Assembly (NCBI RefSeq): GCF_027706745.1
Contig: NZ_JAQFWP010000034.1
Span: forward strand, 1 to 64,000
From: Nocardiopsis suaedae
Lineage (GTDB): Bacteria > Actinomycetota > Actinomycetes > Streptosporangiales > Streptosporangiaceae
Direction: 5' to 3'
Length of the DNA stretch: 64,000 nucleotides
Shown piece after piece: positions 34,696 to 43,622 of the stretch. The translations under genes were made by a program, and so were the position numbers. Within the stretch, counting starts at the first letter, position 1. Each line of letters begins with the position of its first letter. The notes below the pieces were generated by a model, which did not search any database, was not told the DNA's origin, and saw only the letters and a list, made by a program, of their open reading frames with translations.

Positions 34696-35250
34696 ATGGA
34701 CGAGCAGAGGACCGGTGCGGCACCCGCGGGGTACACCTCCGTCGCCCCCTGGGTGGTCACCGGCGACACGGGGGCCTTCCTCGACTTCGTCGCCGAGGCG
34801 TTCGGCGGCGAGGAGATCGGACGGGTGCCGACCGAGGACGGCCGGATCGGCCACGGGGAGATCCGTGTCGGGGATACCGTGGTCCTGGCCTTCGACCGGA
34901 ACGAGGACTGGCCGCCCCTGCCCGGCCTGCTGCGCGTGTTCGTCCCGGACGCCGACGAGGCGTGCGCGCGGGCGCTCGCCGCAGGCGGCGTGCTGGTCAC
35001 CCCCATGGACGACAACGCGTTCGGGCAGCGCGGCTGCCGGGTCAAGGACCCCTTCGGCAACATCTGGTGGGTGACCGCCCACATGGAGGACGTCTCCGAG
35101 GCCGAGGTGTGGCGGCGCCTCGGGGAGCCGTCCTACGCCGCGGGCATGCGCGTGGCGCAGGAGACGCTTGACGCCGAGCTCAGCGGCCGGTCGGCCGGGA
35201 GGAGCAGCGCCCCGGTGCGGAGCGACGCCCCGGCGCGGACCGCGGAGTGA
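34696..35250 (+). CDS. VOC/glyoxalase-like protein (PhnB type)
   Basis: 184 residues. YTSVAPWVVTGDTGAFLDFV at 13-32 and the CRVKDPFGNIWWVTAHMED motif near 117 are PhnB-like VOC signatures, with metal ligands His/Glu likely in HGEIRVG and the final strand. The C-terminal 30 residues are Ser/Ala/Arg-rich. GAAGAGGAGAACG precedes the ATG. It sits between the two symporter cassettes without an evident functional link. Confidence 0.8.
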   Translation: MDEQRTGAAPAGYTSVAPWVVTGDTGAFLDFVAEAFGGEEIGRVPTEDGRIGHGEIRVGDTVVLAFDRNEDWPPLPGLLRVFVPDADEACARALAAGGVLVTPMDDNAFGQRGCRVKDPFGNIWWVTAHMEDVSEAEVWRRLGEPSYAAGMRVAQETLDAELSGRSAGRSSAPVRSDAPARTAE

Positions 35251-35465
35251 CCGCCGGGTGACCGCGGGACCGGACCCGGCGAGGTCGGGGACCGTACCGG
35301 TAGGGCCGAACGGCTCCAGGGGCCCACCGTTCGTCGCGCCGCGCCGACCGCTCATCGACCGCTCGGCGCACGCGGGAGCGCTTCCGCCCCCGACAGGTTA
35401 CGCGGCCGACCACCCCCTCCCTACTGTGGCGTGGAGCACATTCACCCATCCCCTGGAGGTGCAGC

Positions 35466-35849
35466 GTGACCGGAACCGGCTATGAGCGCGACGTCGGAGG
35501 GGGACCCGGCGACCAGTGGCGCGAGGTCCAGGCGGGGCCGGAGTTCACCGAGCTCCGGCGGCGCCTCCGGGTCTTCGTGTTCCCCCTCACCGCGTTCTTC
35601 CTCGCCTGGTACCTGCTGTACGTACTGCTGGCGGTGTACGCCCCCGGCTTCATGGCCGCCCCCGTGGCCGGGAACGTCAACGTCGGCATCGTCTTCGGCC
35701 TGCTGCAGTTCGTGACGACCTTCGTGATCACCGGCCTGTACGCGAGCTACGCCAACCGGCGGCTGGACCCCATCGCCGACCGCCTGCGCGGGCGGATCGA
35801 GGGCACGTCCGCCGCGGAGCCCACCGACGGCGAGGGGGAGGACCGATGA
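35466..35849 (+). CDS. DUF485 family membrane protein
   Basis: 127 residues from GTG with TGGAGG ahead. The DUF485 core (about 25-105) reads ELRRRLRVFVFPLTAFFLAW, then two membrane helices and TGLYASYANRRLDPIADRLR. E. coli YjcH, the acetate operon partner of ActP, is the reference. It overlaps the next gene by ATGA, so the two are translationally coupled. Confidence 0.9.
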   Translation: MTGTGYERDVGGGPGDQWREVQAGPEFTELRRRLRVFVFPLTAFFLAWYLLYVLLAVYAPGFMAAPVAGNVNVGIVFGLLQFVTTFVITGLYASYANRRLDPIADRLRGRIEGTSAAEPTDGEGEDR

Positions 35850-37438
35850 GCGAGATCAACCCGGTGCTCAACATGAGCATCTTCGGCGCGTTCGTGGCGG
35901 TGACCCTCTTCATCGTCTTCCGCGCCAGCCGCAACACCAACACCGCCGCCGACTACTACGCCGCCGGGCGCTCCTTCACCGGCTCGCAGAACGGCTTCGC
36001 GATCGCCGGGGACTACCTGTCGGCCGCCTCGTTCCTGGGCATCTGCGGCGCCATCGCGATCAACGGCTACGACGGCTTCCTGTACTCCATCGGCTTCCTC
36101 GTCGCCTGGCTGGTGGCGCTGCTGCTGGTGGCCGAGCTGCTGCGCAACACCGGCAAGTTCACCATGGGCGACGTGCTGGCCTTCCGGATGCGCCAGCGCC
36201 CGGTCCGCGCCGCCGCCGCGCTGGCCACCCTCGCGGTCTCCTTCTTCTACCTGCTGGCCCAGATGGCCGGCGGGGGCAGCCTGGTCAACCTGCTGATGGG
36301 CATCGAGGGCGAGGTCGGCCAGGCCATCGTGATCGCCGTGGTCGGCGTGGTGATGATCCTCTACGTCCTCATCGGCGGCATGAAGGGCACCACCTGGGTG
36401 CAGATCATCAAGGCGGGCCTGCTCATCGCCGGCGCGCTGGTGATGACGGTGTGGGTGCTCGGGCTGTACGGCTTCAACCTGTCCGAGGTGCTCGGCCAGG
36501 CGGCGGCGCAGCCCGACGGCAAGGGCCAGGACCTGCTGGCCCCCGGCGCCAAGTACGGCGAGAACACGCTGACCCAGCTGGACTTCATCTCCCTGGCGCT
36601 GGCCCTGGTGCTGGGCACCGCGGGCCTGCCGCACGTGCTGATGCGGTTCTACACCGTGCCCACCGCCAAGGAGGCCCGGCGCTCGGTCGTCTGGGCGATC
36701 TCCCTGATCGGCCTGTTCTACCTGTTCACCCTGGTGCTCGGATACGGCGCGGGCGCGCTGGTGGGGCCCGAGGAGATCTCCTCGGCGCCGGGCGGGGCGA
36801 ACGCGGCGGCACCGCTGCTGGCGCTGGCGCTGGGCGGCCCGCTGCTGCTCGGGTTCATCGCCGCGGTGGCGTTCGCGACGATCCTGGCGGTCGTCGCCGG
36901 TCTGACCATCACCGCCTCGGCCTCCTTCGCGCACGACGTCTACGTCAACGTGATCCGCCGGGGCAAGGACTCCTCGGCGATCAACGAGGTGAAGGTGGCC
37001 CGGATCACCGCGCTGGTGATCGGCGCCTGCGCGATCGCCGGGGGCATCCTGGCCAAGAACCAGAACGTCGCCTTCCTGGTGGCGCTGGCGTTCGCGGTGG
37101 CGGCCTCGGCCAACCTGCCGACGATCCTGTACACGCTGTTCTGGAAGCGGTTCAACACCACCGGCGCGCTGTGGAGCATGTACGGCGGCCTGTCCGCCGC
37201 GATCGTGCTGATCATCTTCTCCCCGGCGGTGTCGGGCAGCGAGACGGCGATGGTCCCCGGCGCGGACTTCGCCCTGTTCCCGCTCAGCAACCCGGGCCTG
37301 GTGTCCATCCCGCTGTCGTTCCTGCTGGGCTGGCTGGGCACCATGCTGTCCAAGGACAAGGCCGACCCGGAGAAGCAGGCGGAGATGGAGGTCCGCTCGC
37401 TCACCGGCGCCGGGGCCGAGAAGGCCGTGGCGCACTGA
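35846..37438 (+). CDS. ActP-type cation/acetate symporter
   Basis: 530 residues, about 13 membrane segments. SSS family motifs are ADYYAAGRSFTGSQNGFAIAG (near 35), GDYLSAASFLGICG (55) and GTAGLPHVLMRFYTVPTAKE (near 255), the last typical of ActP/MctC carboxylate symporters. It is coupled to the DUF485 gene and ends in a strong terminator. Likely imports acetate, propionate or pyruvate with sodium or protons. Confidence 0.92.
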   Translation: MSEINPVLNMSIFGAFVAVTLFIVFRASRNTNTAADYYAAGRSFTGSQNGFAIAGDYLSAASFLGICGAIAINGYDGFLYSIGFLVAWLVALLLVAELLRNTGKFTMGDVLAFRMRQRPVRAAAALATLAVSFFYLLAQMAGGGSLVNLLMGIEGEVGQAIVIAVVGVVMILYVLIGGMKGTTWVQIIKAGLLIAGALVMTVWVLGLYGFNLSEVLGQAAAQPDGKGQDLLAPGAKYGENTLTQLDFISLALALVLGTAGLPHVLMRFYTVPTAKEARRSVVWAISLIGLFYLFTLVLGYGAGALVGPEEISSAPGGANAAAPLLALALGGPLLLGFIAAVAFATILAVVAGLTITASASFAHDVYVNVIRRGKDSSAINEVKVARITALVIGACAIAGGILAKNQNVAFLVALAFAVAASANLPTILYTLFWKRFNTTGALWSMYGGLSAAIVLIIFSPAVSGSETAMVPGADFALFPLSNPGLVSIPLSFLLGWLGTMLSKDKADPEKQAEMEVRSLTGAGAEKAVAH

Positions 37439-37457
37439 CCTGAGGACCAGCCACACC

Positions 37458-37494
37458 GAGGGGGAGGGCCGTCCGGCCCTCCCCCTCACCTTTT
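37458..37494 (+). terminator. Intrinsic terminator after the ActP-type symporter
   Basis: GAGGGGGAGGGCC (37458-37470), GTCC loop, GGCCCTCCCCCTC (37475-37487), then ACCTTTT. Perfect 13-bp stem with a short T-run. Confidence 0.9.
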
Positions 37495-37604
37495 CGCACG
37501 CGGCGCGGAAGAGGACATCCGGCACGGGGGGCTCCCCGTGGAGCGGGGATGGTGGACGAGGGCGGCTCTCCACGTGTTCTGGGCCCGAAGAAGGCCCAAG
37601 AAAC

Positions 37605-37634
37605 TTGACAATTCGCCCCCGACTCGCGAATGCT
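37605..37634 (+). promoter_or_regulatory. Promoter of the unknown 233-residue protein gene
   Basis: A consensus TTGACA (37605-37610), 18-bp spacer and AATGCT (37629-37634) lie 37 bp before the ATG at 37671, with GGAGA as ribosome site. Confidence 0.55.
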
Positions 37635-37670
37635 GCCGCACCACCCGCTCCCCCTTCTTTGGAGAACGCC

Positions 37671-38372
37671 ATGGACGAATTCCTCCTCGTGCTGACCGGC
37701 GGCGCCGTGAGCCTCGCCAGCAGCGCGACCGTCACCTGGCTGCAGACCCGCCACGCCAACCGCGGCGAGGCCAGGACGGCCGCCCGCGAGTCCACCCGCC
37801 GCCTGACCGGACTGTTCATCGCCGAACGCGACGCCGCGCTGATGGGCGAGGGCCCCTCGGAGGGGCTGGCCGAGGCCGAGACGCTGGCGGTGGCCCTGGC
37901 CGACCGCCGGACCCGCGAGCGCATCCGCGACGCGGTGCGGCTGCTGCGCGAGCTCCACCTGACCGAGCTGCAGGAGCTGAGCGGCCAGCGCGCCGCGCCG
38001 GGGCGACGGATGCTCTGCGACCACGCCCTGGAGGTGCTGGGGGCCCACTTCCGCGGTGAGAAGGTCCCCGCCGCCCCGCAGGCCATGCAGAAGATGCTGG
38101 AGGTGGAGGACGAGGCGCTGAGCATCCGCTCGGGGTCGCTTCCGGGGCGCGTCCCCGCGGCCTCCGCGGCCCCCGCCGAGCCCGCGAAGGCCCCGGCCGG
38201 GTCCGCCGGCGCCGGGGAGGAACCGGCCACCGGCTCCGCGGCGTCCACCTCCTCGGGCTCCTCAGGCTCCTCCGGGTCCGCGGAGTCCTCGTCCACCCGC
38301 AAGCCGGGCCGCCGCCCGCGGGCCAAGGCCCGCACCAAGGACCCCGAGGACAGCGACTTCTGGAACGAGTGA
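37671..38372 (+). CDS. Unknown protein with N-terminal hydrophobic helix and acidic tail
   Basis: 233 residues from an ATG with TTTGGAGA ahead. One hydrophobic segment (FLLVLTGGAVSLASSATVTWL, about 4-24, with too few positive charges ahead for a secretion signal) is followed by a charged helical region to residue 125 (TRHANRGEARTAARESTRRL; RIRDAVRLLRELHLTELQEL). The last 90 residues are low-complexity Ala/Pro/Ser/Glu and end in PRAKARTKD...DFWNE. Probably anchored at the membrane with the helical part inside. No family recognised. Confidence 0.7.
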   Translation: MDEFLLVLTGGAVSLASSATVTWLQTRHANRGEARTAARESTRRLTGLFIAERDAALMGEGPSEGLAEAETLAVALADRRTRERIRDAVRLLRELHLTELQELSGQRAAPGRRMLCDHALEVLGAHFRGEKVPAAPQAMQKMLEVEDEALSIRSGSLPGRVPAASAAPAEPAKAPAGSAGAGEEPATGSAASTSSGSSGSSGSAESSSTRKPGRRPRAKARTKDPEDSDFWNE

Positions 38373-38569
38373 TCCGTTCATCCCAGGACGAACGGCCGTT
38401 CGTTCGGGGACGATGACGGGAACGCCGAAACCACCGGCCGCGTCTGACCGCATAAGGAACACAGAGGCGCCCCTTGACCCGCCACGACCCTGCTCCGACT
38501 GGTGGCGAGGGGCTCTGACCTGTCACGATGGGCGCATCCCGCCCGGCCATCGCGGAGACTCAGACACCG

Positions 38570-39580
38570 ATGCTGCGCATCCACTTCACCGACGCAGACC
38601 TCGCCCGCACCAGTGTCGCGGCCGGCGCCGACCCCATGTGGGAACTCGTCCTCAGCCTGCACCGGCTGCAGAACCGCCGGGGCCGCACCCTCGTCGACCG
38701 CTGGTACTCCTCCGCCCGGGAACGCCTCGCCTCCTCGGGCCTGACCCCCGACGTGAAGAACCGGCTCATCCCCATCGCCCCGCAGTCGATGTACTTCCCC
38801 GACTTCCTCACCCCCGAAGAGGGACAGGACGGCTTCGAGGCCGCGGTGGAGGCGATCGAGGGGCTGCCCCGCGAAGAGCTCGACGCCCAGCTCGGCATCG
38901 TGGCCACCATGGGCGACGGCCTGGGCGCGTGGGCGCGCTCGCTGGCCGACGGCGACCGGCGGGCCCGCAAAGAGCTCGCCGAGAGCCTCCGCGCCTACCG
39001 GAACGTCGCGCTGGAACCGTTCTGGAACGACCTGCACGCCGACGTCGACGCCGACCGGGTGCGCCGGTCCCGGGACGTGCTCAACGGCGGCGTGCACGGC
39101 CTGCTGCACGGCTTCGAGCCGCTCATGCGCTGGGAGCAGCCGGTGCTCAGCGTCGTCTACCCCGGCGACCACGACATCGACCTGTACCTGCGCGGGCGCG
39201 GACTGCGGCTGATCCCGTCCTACTTCTGCTGGAAGTACCCGGTGGCGCTGGCCGACCCGGAGCTGCCGCCGGTGCTCGTCTACCCGATGCACAACGGCGT
39301 GTACCGCACCCGCAAGGAGAACCTGCTGACCTCGGGCGAGGAGCGGGTGCTGGGCAACCTGCTCGGCGCCACCCGGGCGGCGGCGCTGACGGCGGTCGCC
39401 GACGGGGTGACCACCAACGAGCTGGCGGCGCGGCTGCACATCTCGCCGGCGGCGGCCAGCCACCACACCCGCGTGCTGCGCGAGGCGGGGCTGATCGTCA
39501 GCACCCGCGACCGCAACCACGTCCTGCACACCCTGACCACGGCCGGCGCCGAGCTGCTCGGCGCCGGACGGCGTCCGTGA
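38570..39580 (+). CDS. DUF5937/ArsR-type winged-helix regulator
   Basis: 336 residues. The N-terminal 230 residues (MLRIHFTDADLARTSVAAGA onward, PMWELVLSLHRLQ) match the DUF5937 type domain that precedes ArsR HTHs in many actinobacteria. The C-terminal winged helix is clear: RAAALTAVADGVTTNELAAR, then SPAAASHHTRVLREAGLI. No Cys metal site. An upstream ATG (38528) is possible, but the conserved family start is at 38570. No neighbour gives a clear target. Confidence 0.82.
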   Translation: MLRIHFTDADLARTSVAAGADPMWELVLSLHRLQNRRGRTLVDRWYSSARERLASSGLTPDVKNRLIPIAPQSMYFPDFLTPEEGQDGFEAAVEAIEGLPREELDAQLGIVATMGDGLGAWARSLADGDRRARKELAESLRAYRNVALEPFWNDLHADVDADRVRRSRDVLNGGVHGLLHGFEPLMRWEQPVLSVVYPGDHDIDLYLRGRGLRLIPSYFCWKYPVALADPELPPVLVYPMHNGVYRTRKENLLTSGEERVLGNLLGATRAAALTAVADGVTTNELAARLHISPAAASHHTRVLREAGLIVSTRDRNHVLHTLTTAGAELLGAGRRP

Positions 39581-39595
39581 GGTCCGGCGGATGTT

Positions 39596-39631
39596 CCGGC
39601 CGGGGGCACCCCCATCCCTGCCCCCGGCCGG
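39596..39631 (+). terminator. Hairpin terminator after the ArsR-type gene
   Basis: CCGGCCGGGGGC (39596-39607) pairs perfectly with GCCCCCGGCCGG (39620-39631), 12-base loop, 16 bp after the stop. The remaining 250 bp to the next gene hold no ORF of note. Confidence 0.7.
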
Positions 39632-39886
39632 GTCCGGCGAACACGCACGCCGTCCCGTGTGCCCGTCCTGCACGCGGTGCGGCGAGTCGGGTTCGGCGCG
39701 GTCACGCCCTCCCCATGGTGCCGACCGCCCTCACCCCACCGCCACATCCTTCGACCAGACTCTAAAAGCCCAGGTCACAGCGTTTTCAACAGCGACAAAA
39801 GCGGCCTTGGGGACACATTCCCCGGGGCCATCGCGGAAAGGAACACCCTGAGCCGGCCCATCCGGTGCGATGAAGGGGGGAACGCC

Positions 39887-40141
39887 GTGGAGTGGCTGTG
39901 GATCACCATTCAGACCATCGTCGTTGGACTGATCATCGGGGCGTTGGGCCGCATGGTCGTGCCCGGGAAGCAGCACTTGTCCTTGTGGATCACGCTGCTG
40001 TTGGGCATCATCGCCGCGTTCGTGGGCGGCTGGCTCGCCTCACTGCTCTCGACGTTCTGGATCTTCGTCCTGGTCGCGCAGATCGTCGTGGCGGCCGCCC
40101 TGGTGTACCTGGCGGACGGGCTGTACGCGCGCAAGGGCTGA
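39887..40141 (+). CDS. GlsB/YeaQ/YmgE family stress membrane protein
   Basis: 84 residues from GTG with AAGGGGGG ahead. Three membrane helices, with the family hallmark GLIIGALGRMVVPGKQ in the first loop and GIIAAFVGGWLA in the second helix. Members (transglycosylase-associated proteins) are stress-induced small membrane proteins of unknown mechanism. A strong terminator follows. Confidence 0.88.
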   Translation: MEWLWITIQTIVVGLIIGALGRMVVPGKQHLSLWITLLLGIIAAFVGGWLASLLSTFWIFVLVAQIVVAAALVYLADGLYARKG

Positions 40142-40158
40142 CCGCGGCCCGGAGCCCG

Positions 40159-40197
40159 CGCGGGGCGCGCCCGGACAGGGCGCGCCCCGCGGATTTT
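40159..40197 (+). terminator. Intrinsic terminator after the GlsB-type gene
   Basis: CGCGGGGCGCGCCC (40159-40172), GGACA loop, GGGCGCGCCCCGCG (40178-40191), then GATTTT. Confidence 0.88.
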
Positions 40198-40404
40198 CCC
40201 CCGGGATTCCGCGCAACGATTCCGAATACGGGCATCCCCCACGCGCATTTTCGACCGTCCATCTCATAGGATCGGCTCACCCGCGGAGGACGTTCCCCAC
40301 CGCCGCGCCATGGTCCGCCCGTGTCCTGTCGGCCCTCCCCCGCACTCGGCGGCGCGACCCGCACGGACCCCCGTCCAACGCTCACGTCGAGAAGATCCCC
40401 ACCG

Positions 40405-41736
40405 ATGCCCGATGACGCCACCCGCCCCGATGGGGGCGAGCCGTCCCCGCAGGCCCCGGAGCAGGCCCCGGACCCGGGGCGCCGCCGCAGGCGGCTCGCC
40501 CGCGTACTCGGCTGGACCGCCGCCGCCCTCGCCCTCGTGCTCGCCGCCGGGGCCGCCAGTGCCTACGGCTACTACCGCTCGCTCCGCTCCGACATGGTCC
40601 AGCACGACCTGGACGCCGCCCTGGACGGCGAAGAGCGCCCCGAGAAGATCGGGGACGACGTCAACATCCTGTTCATCGGCTCCGACGACCGCGAGGGCGG
40701 CAACGCCGCCTACGGCGGCAAGGACTTCGTCGGCGAGCGCTCCGACGCGCTGATGCTCGCGCACATCTCCCCGGACAGCCGGGTGACCGTGGTGAACGTC
40801 CCGCGCGACTCGCTGGTGCGGCTGCCCGAGTGCGACGCCTACGGCGAGGCCGAGGGCACGCCCGGCTACTACGGGATGATCAACGCGGCGCTGTTCCACG
40901 GCGGCCCGCCGTGCGCGGTGAAGACCGTCGAGTCCCTGACCGACGTGCGCATCGACCACTTCGTCCACCTGAGCTTCGTGGGGTTCCGGGACATGGTCGA
41001 CGCCGTCGGCGGGGTCCGGATGTGCATCCCCGAGCCGATGCACGACGAGCGCGCCCAGCTCGACCTGGAGGCCGGGGAGCAGACGCTGGACGGAGAGCAG
41101 TCGCTGGCGTTCGTGCGGGCCCGCTACGAGATCGGCAACGGCGGCGACATCGGCCGCATCGACCGCCAGCAGATGTTCCTGGGGGCGCTGGCCTCCGAGG
41201 TCACCGAGGGCGGTGTGCTGACCGACCCCGCGCGGCTGGACGGCCTGCTGCGCTCGATCTCCGAGCACACCGCGACCGACAGCGCCCTGTCCCTGGACAA
41301 GCTCGTCTCGCTGGCCTCCACCCTGGCCGAGGCGGACATGGGCGAGATCGGCTTCTACACCGTGCCGTGGGCGCAGGCGCCCAGCGACCCGAACCGGGTC
41401 GTCTGGCGCGAGCAGGAGGCGGCCGACCTCTTCGCCGCCATCAAGGAGGACCGCGACCCCGAGGCGCTCGGGAGCCCATCGCCCGAGGAGGGCGGCGAGG
41501 ACGGCGGGGAGCCCGGCGGCGGCCCGTCGGACCCGCCCGAGGCCGAGCCGTCCCCCGCCCCGGGCGCCGAGCCCTCGTCCTCGGAGGCCCAGGACGGCCC
41601 CGGCGTGGTGCCGATGTCCGCCCTGGCCGACGACGGCTCGGACGCCGCTCCGCAGGACGGCCTCCAGGGCCGGGACGCCACCGCCGACCCGTGCAGCGAC
41701 GGCCTCGGCCAGGGGACCGGCGACGACGCACCGTGA
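40405..41736 (+). CDS. LytR-CpsA-Psr (LCP) family cell-wall ligase
   Basis: 443 residues. A short basic cytoplasmic part (RRRRRLARVLGW) and one membrane helix (about 32-55) anchor an extracellular LCP domain: NILFIGSDDREGG, RSDALMLAHISPDSRVTVVN, VPRDSLV, and the pyrophosphate-lipid Arg pair in ALAFVRARYEIGNGGDIGRI-like sequence. Such enzymes attach teichoic acids, arabinogalactan or capsule to peptidoglycan. The last 120 residues are Pro/Glu/Gly/Ser-rich and probably wall-spanning. Ribosome site is weak. Confidence 0.92.
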   Translation: MPDDATRPDGGEPSPQAPEQAPDPGRRRRRLARVLGWTAAALALVLAAGAASAYGYYRSLRSDMVQHDLDAALDGEERPEKIGDDVNILFIGSDDREGGNAAYGGKDFVGERSDALMLAHISPDSRVTVVNVPRDSLVRLPECDAYGEAEGTPGYYGMINAALFHGGPPCAVKTVESLTDVRIDHFVHLSFVGFRDMVDAVGGVRMCIPEPMHDERAQLDLEAGEQTLDGEQSLAFVRARYEIGNGGDIGRIDRQQMFLGALASEVTEGGVLTDPARLDGLLRSISEHTATDSALSLDKLVSLASTLAEADMGEIGFYTVPWAQAPSDPNRVVWREQEAADLFAAIKEDRDPEALGSPSPEEGGEDGGEPGGGPSDPPEAEPSPAPGAEPSSSEAQDGPGVVPMSALADDGSDAAPQDGLQGRDATADPCSDGLGQGTGDDAP

Positions 41737-41741
41737 CCGCC

Positions 41742-41763
41742 GGGCGGCCGGAACCGGCCGCCC
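41742..41763 (+). terminator. Short hairpin after the LCP gene
   Basis: GGGCGGCCGG (41742-41751) and CCGGCCGCCC (41754-41763); the effective loop is GGAACC. No T-run. Confidence 0.5.
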
Positions 41764-41932
41764 GCCACCCCCCGCACCGCGGGAGGCGCCCGGTTTTGGT
41801 GGAATGGAACCGGGAAACTTCCGCGCCTTTCGAACCGAATCCCCCGAAGCGGGATCAGAACGGGCACGGAGTGCCGTCCGCCCCTCAGGACGCACCCGCC
41901 CCGCCCCGCACCGACGACATGGAGGACCCCCA

Positions 41933-43291
41933 GTGACTCCCCGCCCCGTCCTGTTGTCCCCCCGCCGCCTGTCGGCGCTGGGCGCCGCGGCGGTCGTCCT
42001 CGCCGCGACCGCCTGCACCTCCGGCGGCGACGAGGGCGACCTGACCGGCGCCGCCGAGCCGGCCGAGGTGGCCATCGGCCCCGAGGACGGGGCCGAGACG
42101 GTCGCCCCGGACGCCCCCATCACCGTGAGCGCCGAGAACGGCGCGATCACCGACGTGGTGGTGGAGCAGGCCGACCCCGGGGGCGAAGGCGAGGCCGACA
42201 CCTCGATGACCGGGTCGCTGAACGAGAAGAAGAGCGAGTGGAACAGCGATTGGACGCTGAGGCCCGGCTCGGACGTGACGGTGACGGCGGTGGCCGAGAA
42301 CGCCGACGGGGAGGAGACCGAGGCGGTCAGCCGCTTCACGGTGGAGCCCGCGGTCGAGGGGCAGCGCCTGGAGGTCAAGACCGACACCCGTGCGCGGCGG
42401 CTGCTCGACGGGCAGACGGTCGGCGTGGGCATGCCCGTCGTCATCGACTTCGACATGCCGGTGGAGAACAAGGACCGGGTCGAGGCCGCCATGGACGTCG
42501 TCTCGGAGAAGCCGACCGAGGGCGCGTGGAACTGGTTCGGCGACAAGCGCGCGGTGTTCCGCCCCAAGGAGTACTGGGAGCCGCACCAGAAGGTCACCGT
42601 CGACCTGAACCTGGCGGGGGTGCAGTCCTCCGAGGGGGTCTACGGGGTGGAGAACAGCTCCATCGAGTTCGAGGTGGGCCGCGAGCAGCTCGTCGAGATC
42701 GACAACGACGAGCACCACATGACCGTGGAGCGCGACGGCGAGAAGCTCAAGGAGTTCCCGGTCAGCCTGGGCCAGAACACCCAGCACACCTACATCACCC
42801 GCAGCGGCGTGCACCTGGTGATGGAGAAGCACACGAACTACCGGATGAGCAACGACACGCTCGGCGTCTCCCCTGACGACCCGAACTACTACGAGGAGGT
42901 CGTGGACTACGCGGTCCGCATCTCCGACTCGGGCGAGTTCCTGCACAGCGCCCCGTGGAACGGGATGCTGGGCGAGGCCAACACCAGCCACGGCTGCGTG
43001 AACATGGCGGTGTCGGACTCCAAGTGGATCTACGACGAGTCCCTTCCCGGCGACCCGATCGACATCGTCGACAGCGGGCGCGAGATGGAGGTCGACAACG
43101 GCTGGGGCTTCTGGGTCCGCGAGTGGGACGCCTGGCTGGAGGAGAGCGCCACGGGCGAGCCGACCGACACCGGCTCCTCCGGCACCCCCGGCTCCCCGCA
43201 CGGTGAGCCGCACAAGGGCGGCGGCGAGGACGACGGGGACGGCGGCTCCGGCGAGGCGTCCGGGCAGGGCTCCGAAGAGGGCGGGGCCTGA
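41933..43291 (+). CDS. L,D-transpeptidase lipoprotein (YkuD family)
   Basis: 452 residues from GTG with GGAGGA ahead. Signal peptide with lipobox ending at Cys28 (VVLAATAC). Two Ig-like domains (about 55-260) precede the YkuD catalytic domain, with catalytic Cys355 in TSHGCVNMA, the order of mycobacterial LdtMt2-type enzymes. It makes 3-3 cross-links in peptidoglycan outside the cell. The C-terminal 55 residues are Gly/Ser/Glu-rich. A five-codon ATG frame (41919) ends inside the GTG start and is probably chance. Confidence 0.93.
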   Translation: MTPRPVLLSPRRLSALGAAAVVLAATACTSGGDEGDLTGAAEPAEVAIGPEDGAETVAPDAPITVSAENGAITDVVVEQADPGGEGEADTSMTGSLNEKKSEWNSDWTLRPGSDVTVTAVAENADGEETEAVSRFTVEPAVEGQRLEVKTDTRARRLLDGQTVGVGMPVVIDFDMPVENKDRVEAAMDVVSEKPTEGAWNWFGDKRAVFRPKEYWEPHQKVTVDLNLAGVQSSEGVYGVENSSIEFEVGREQLVEIDNDEHHMTVERDGEKLKEFPVSLGQNTQHTYITRSGVHLVMEKHTNYRMSNDTLGVSPDDPNYYEEVVDYAVRISDSGEFLHSAPWNGMLGEANTSHGCVNMAVSDSKWIYDESLPGDPIDIVDSGREMEVDNGWGFWVREWDAWLEESATGEPTDTGSSGTPGSPHGEPHKGGGEDDGDGGSGEASGQGSEEGGA

Positions 43292-43300
43292 CGCGATCTG

Positions 43301-43344
43301 AAAGGGGGACCGACCGGTTCGCACCGGTCGGTCCCCCTTTTTTT
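43301..43344 (+). terminator. Perfect intrinsic terminator after the L,D-transpeptidase
   Basis: AAAGGGGGACCGACCGGT (43301-43318), TCGC loop, ACCGGTCGGTCCCCCTTT (43323-43340), ending in seven Ts (43338-43344). An 18-bp perfect stem. Confidence 0.95.
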
Positions 43345-43622
43345 GCCGCCGGAACAGGGGCCGGTTTCGGTCAGGGAGCCCTGGCGGAAAGCGAGGCAAC
43401 GAGCGACCGAAACCCCGGAAAAGAATGCCGCCCGCGGTCCCAGCGGACACCGCGGGCGGCAGTAGGGGCCCTGAGCGGGCGACCTGGTCTCCGGCAACTC
43501 CGTCCGGAGGGTCCCCACAACCCGACCGGACGCCCCGCTCGCCGGAGCCGGTCGCGCACCGCCCAGGGCCGTCGTGCATCCCGCGGTGGACGGAGACACG
43601 CGGGACGCACGGCCTCGGGGAA

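Noticed and set aside
41760-41932. c-di-AMP (ydaO) riboswitch before the L,D-transpeptidase gene
   Set aside because: Such riboswitches precede wall hydrolase genes in actinobacteria, but the conserved core could not be found here.
41919-41936. Five-codon frame overlapping the L,D-transpeptidase start
   Set aside because: It is formed by the ribosome site and start codon themselves; likely chance.
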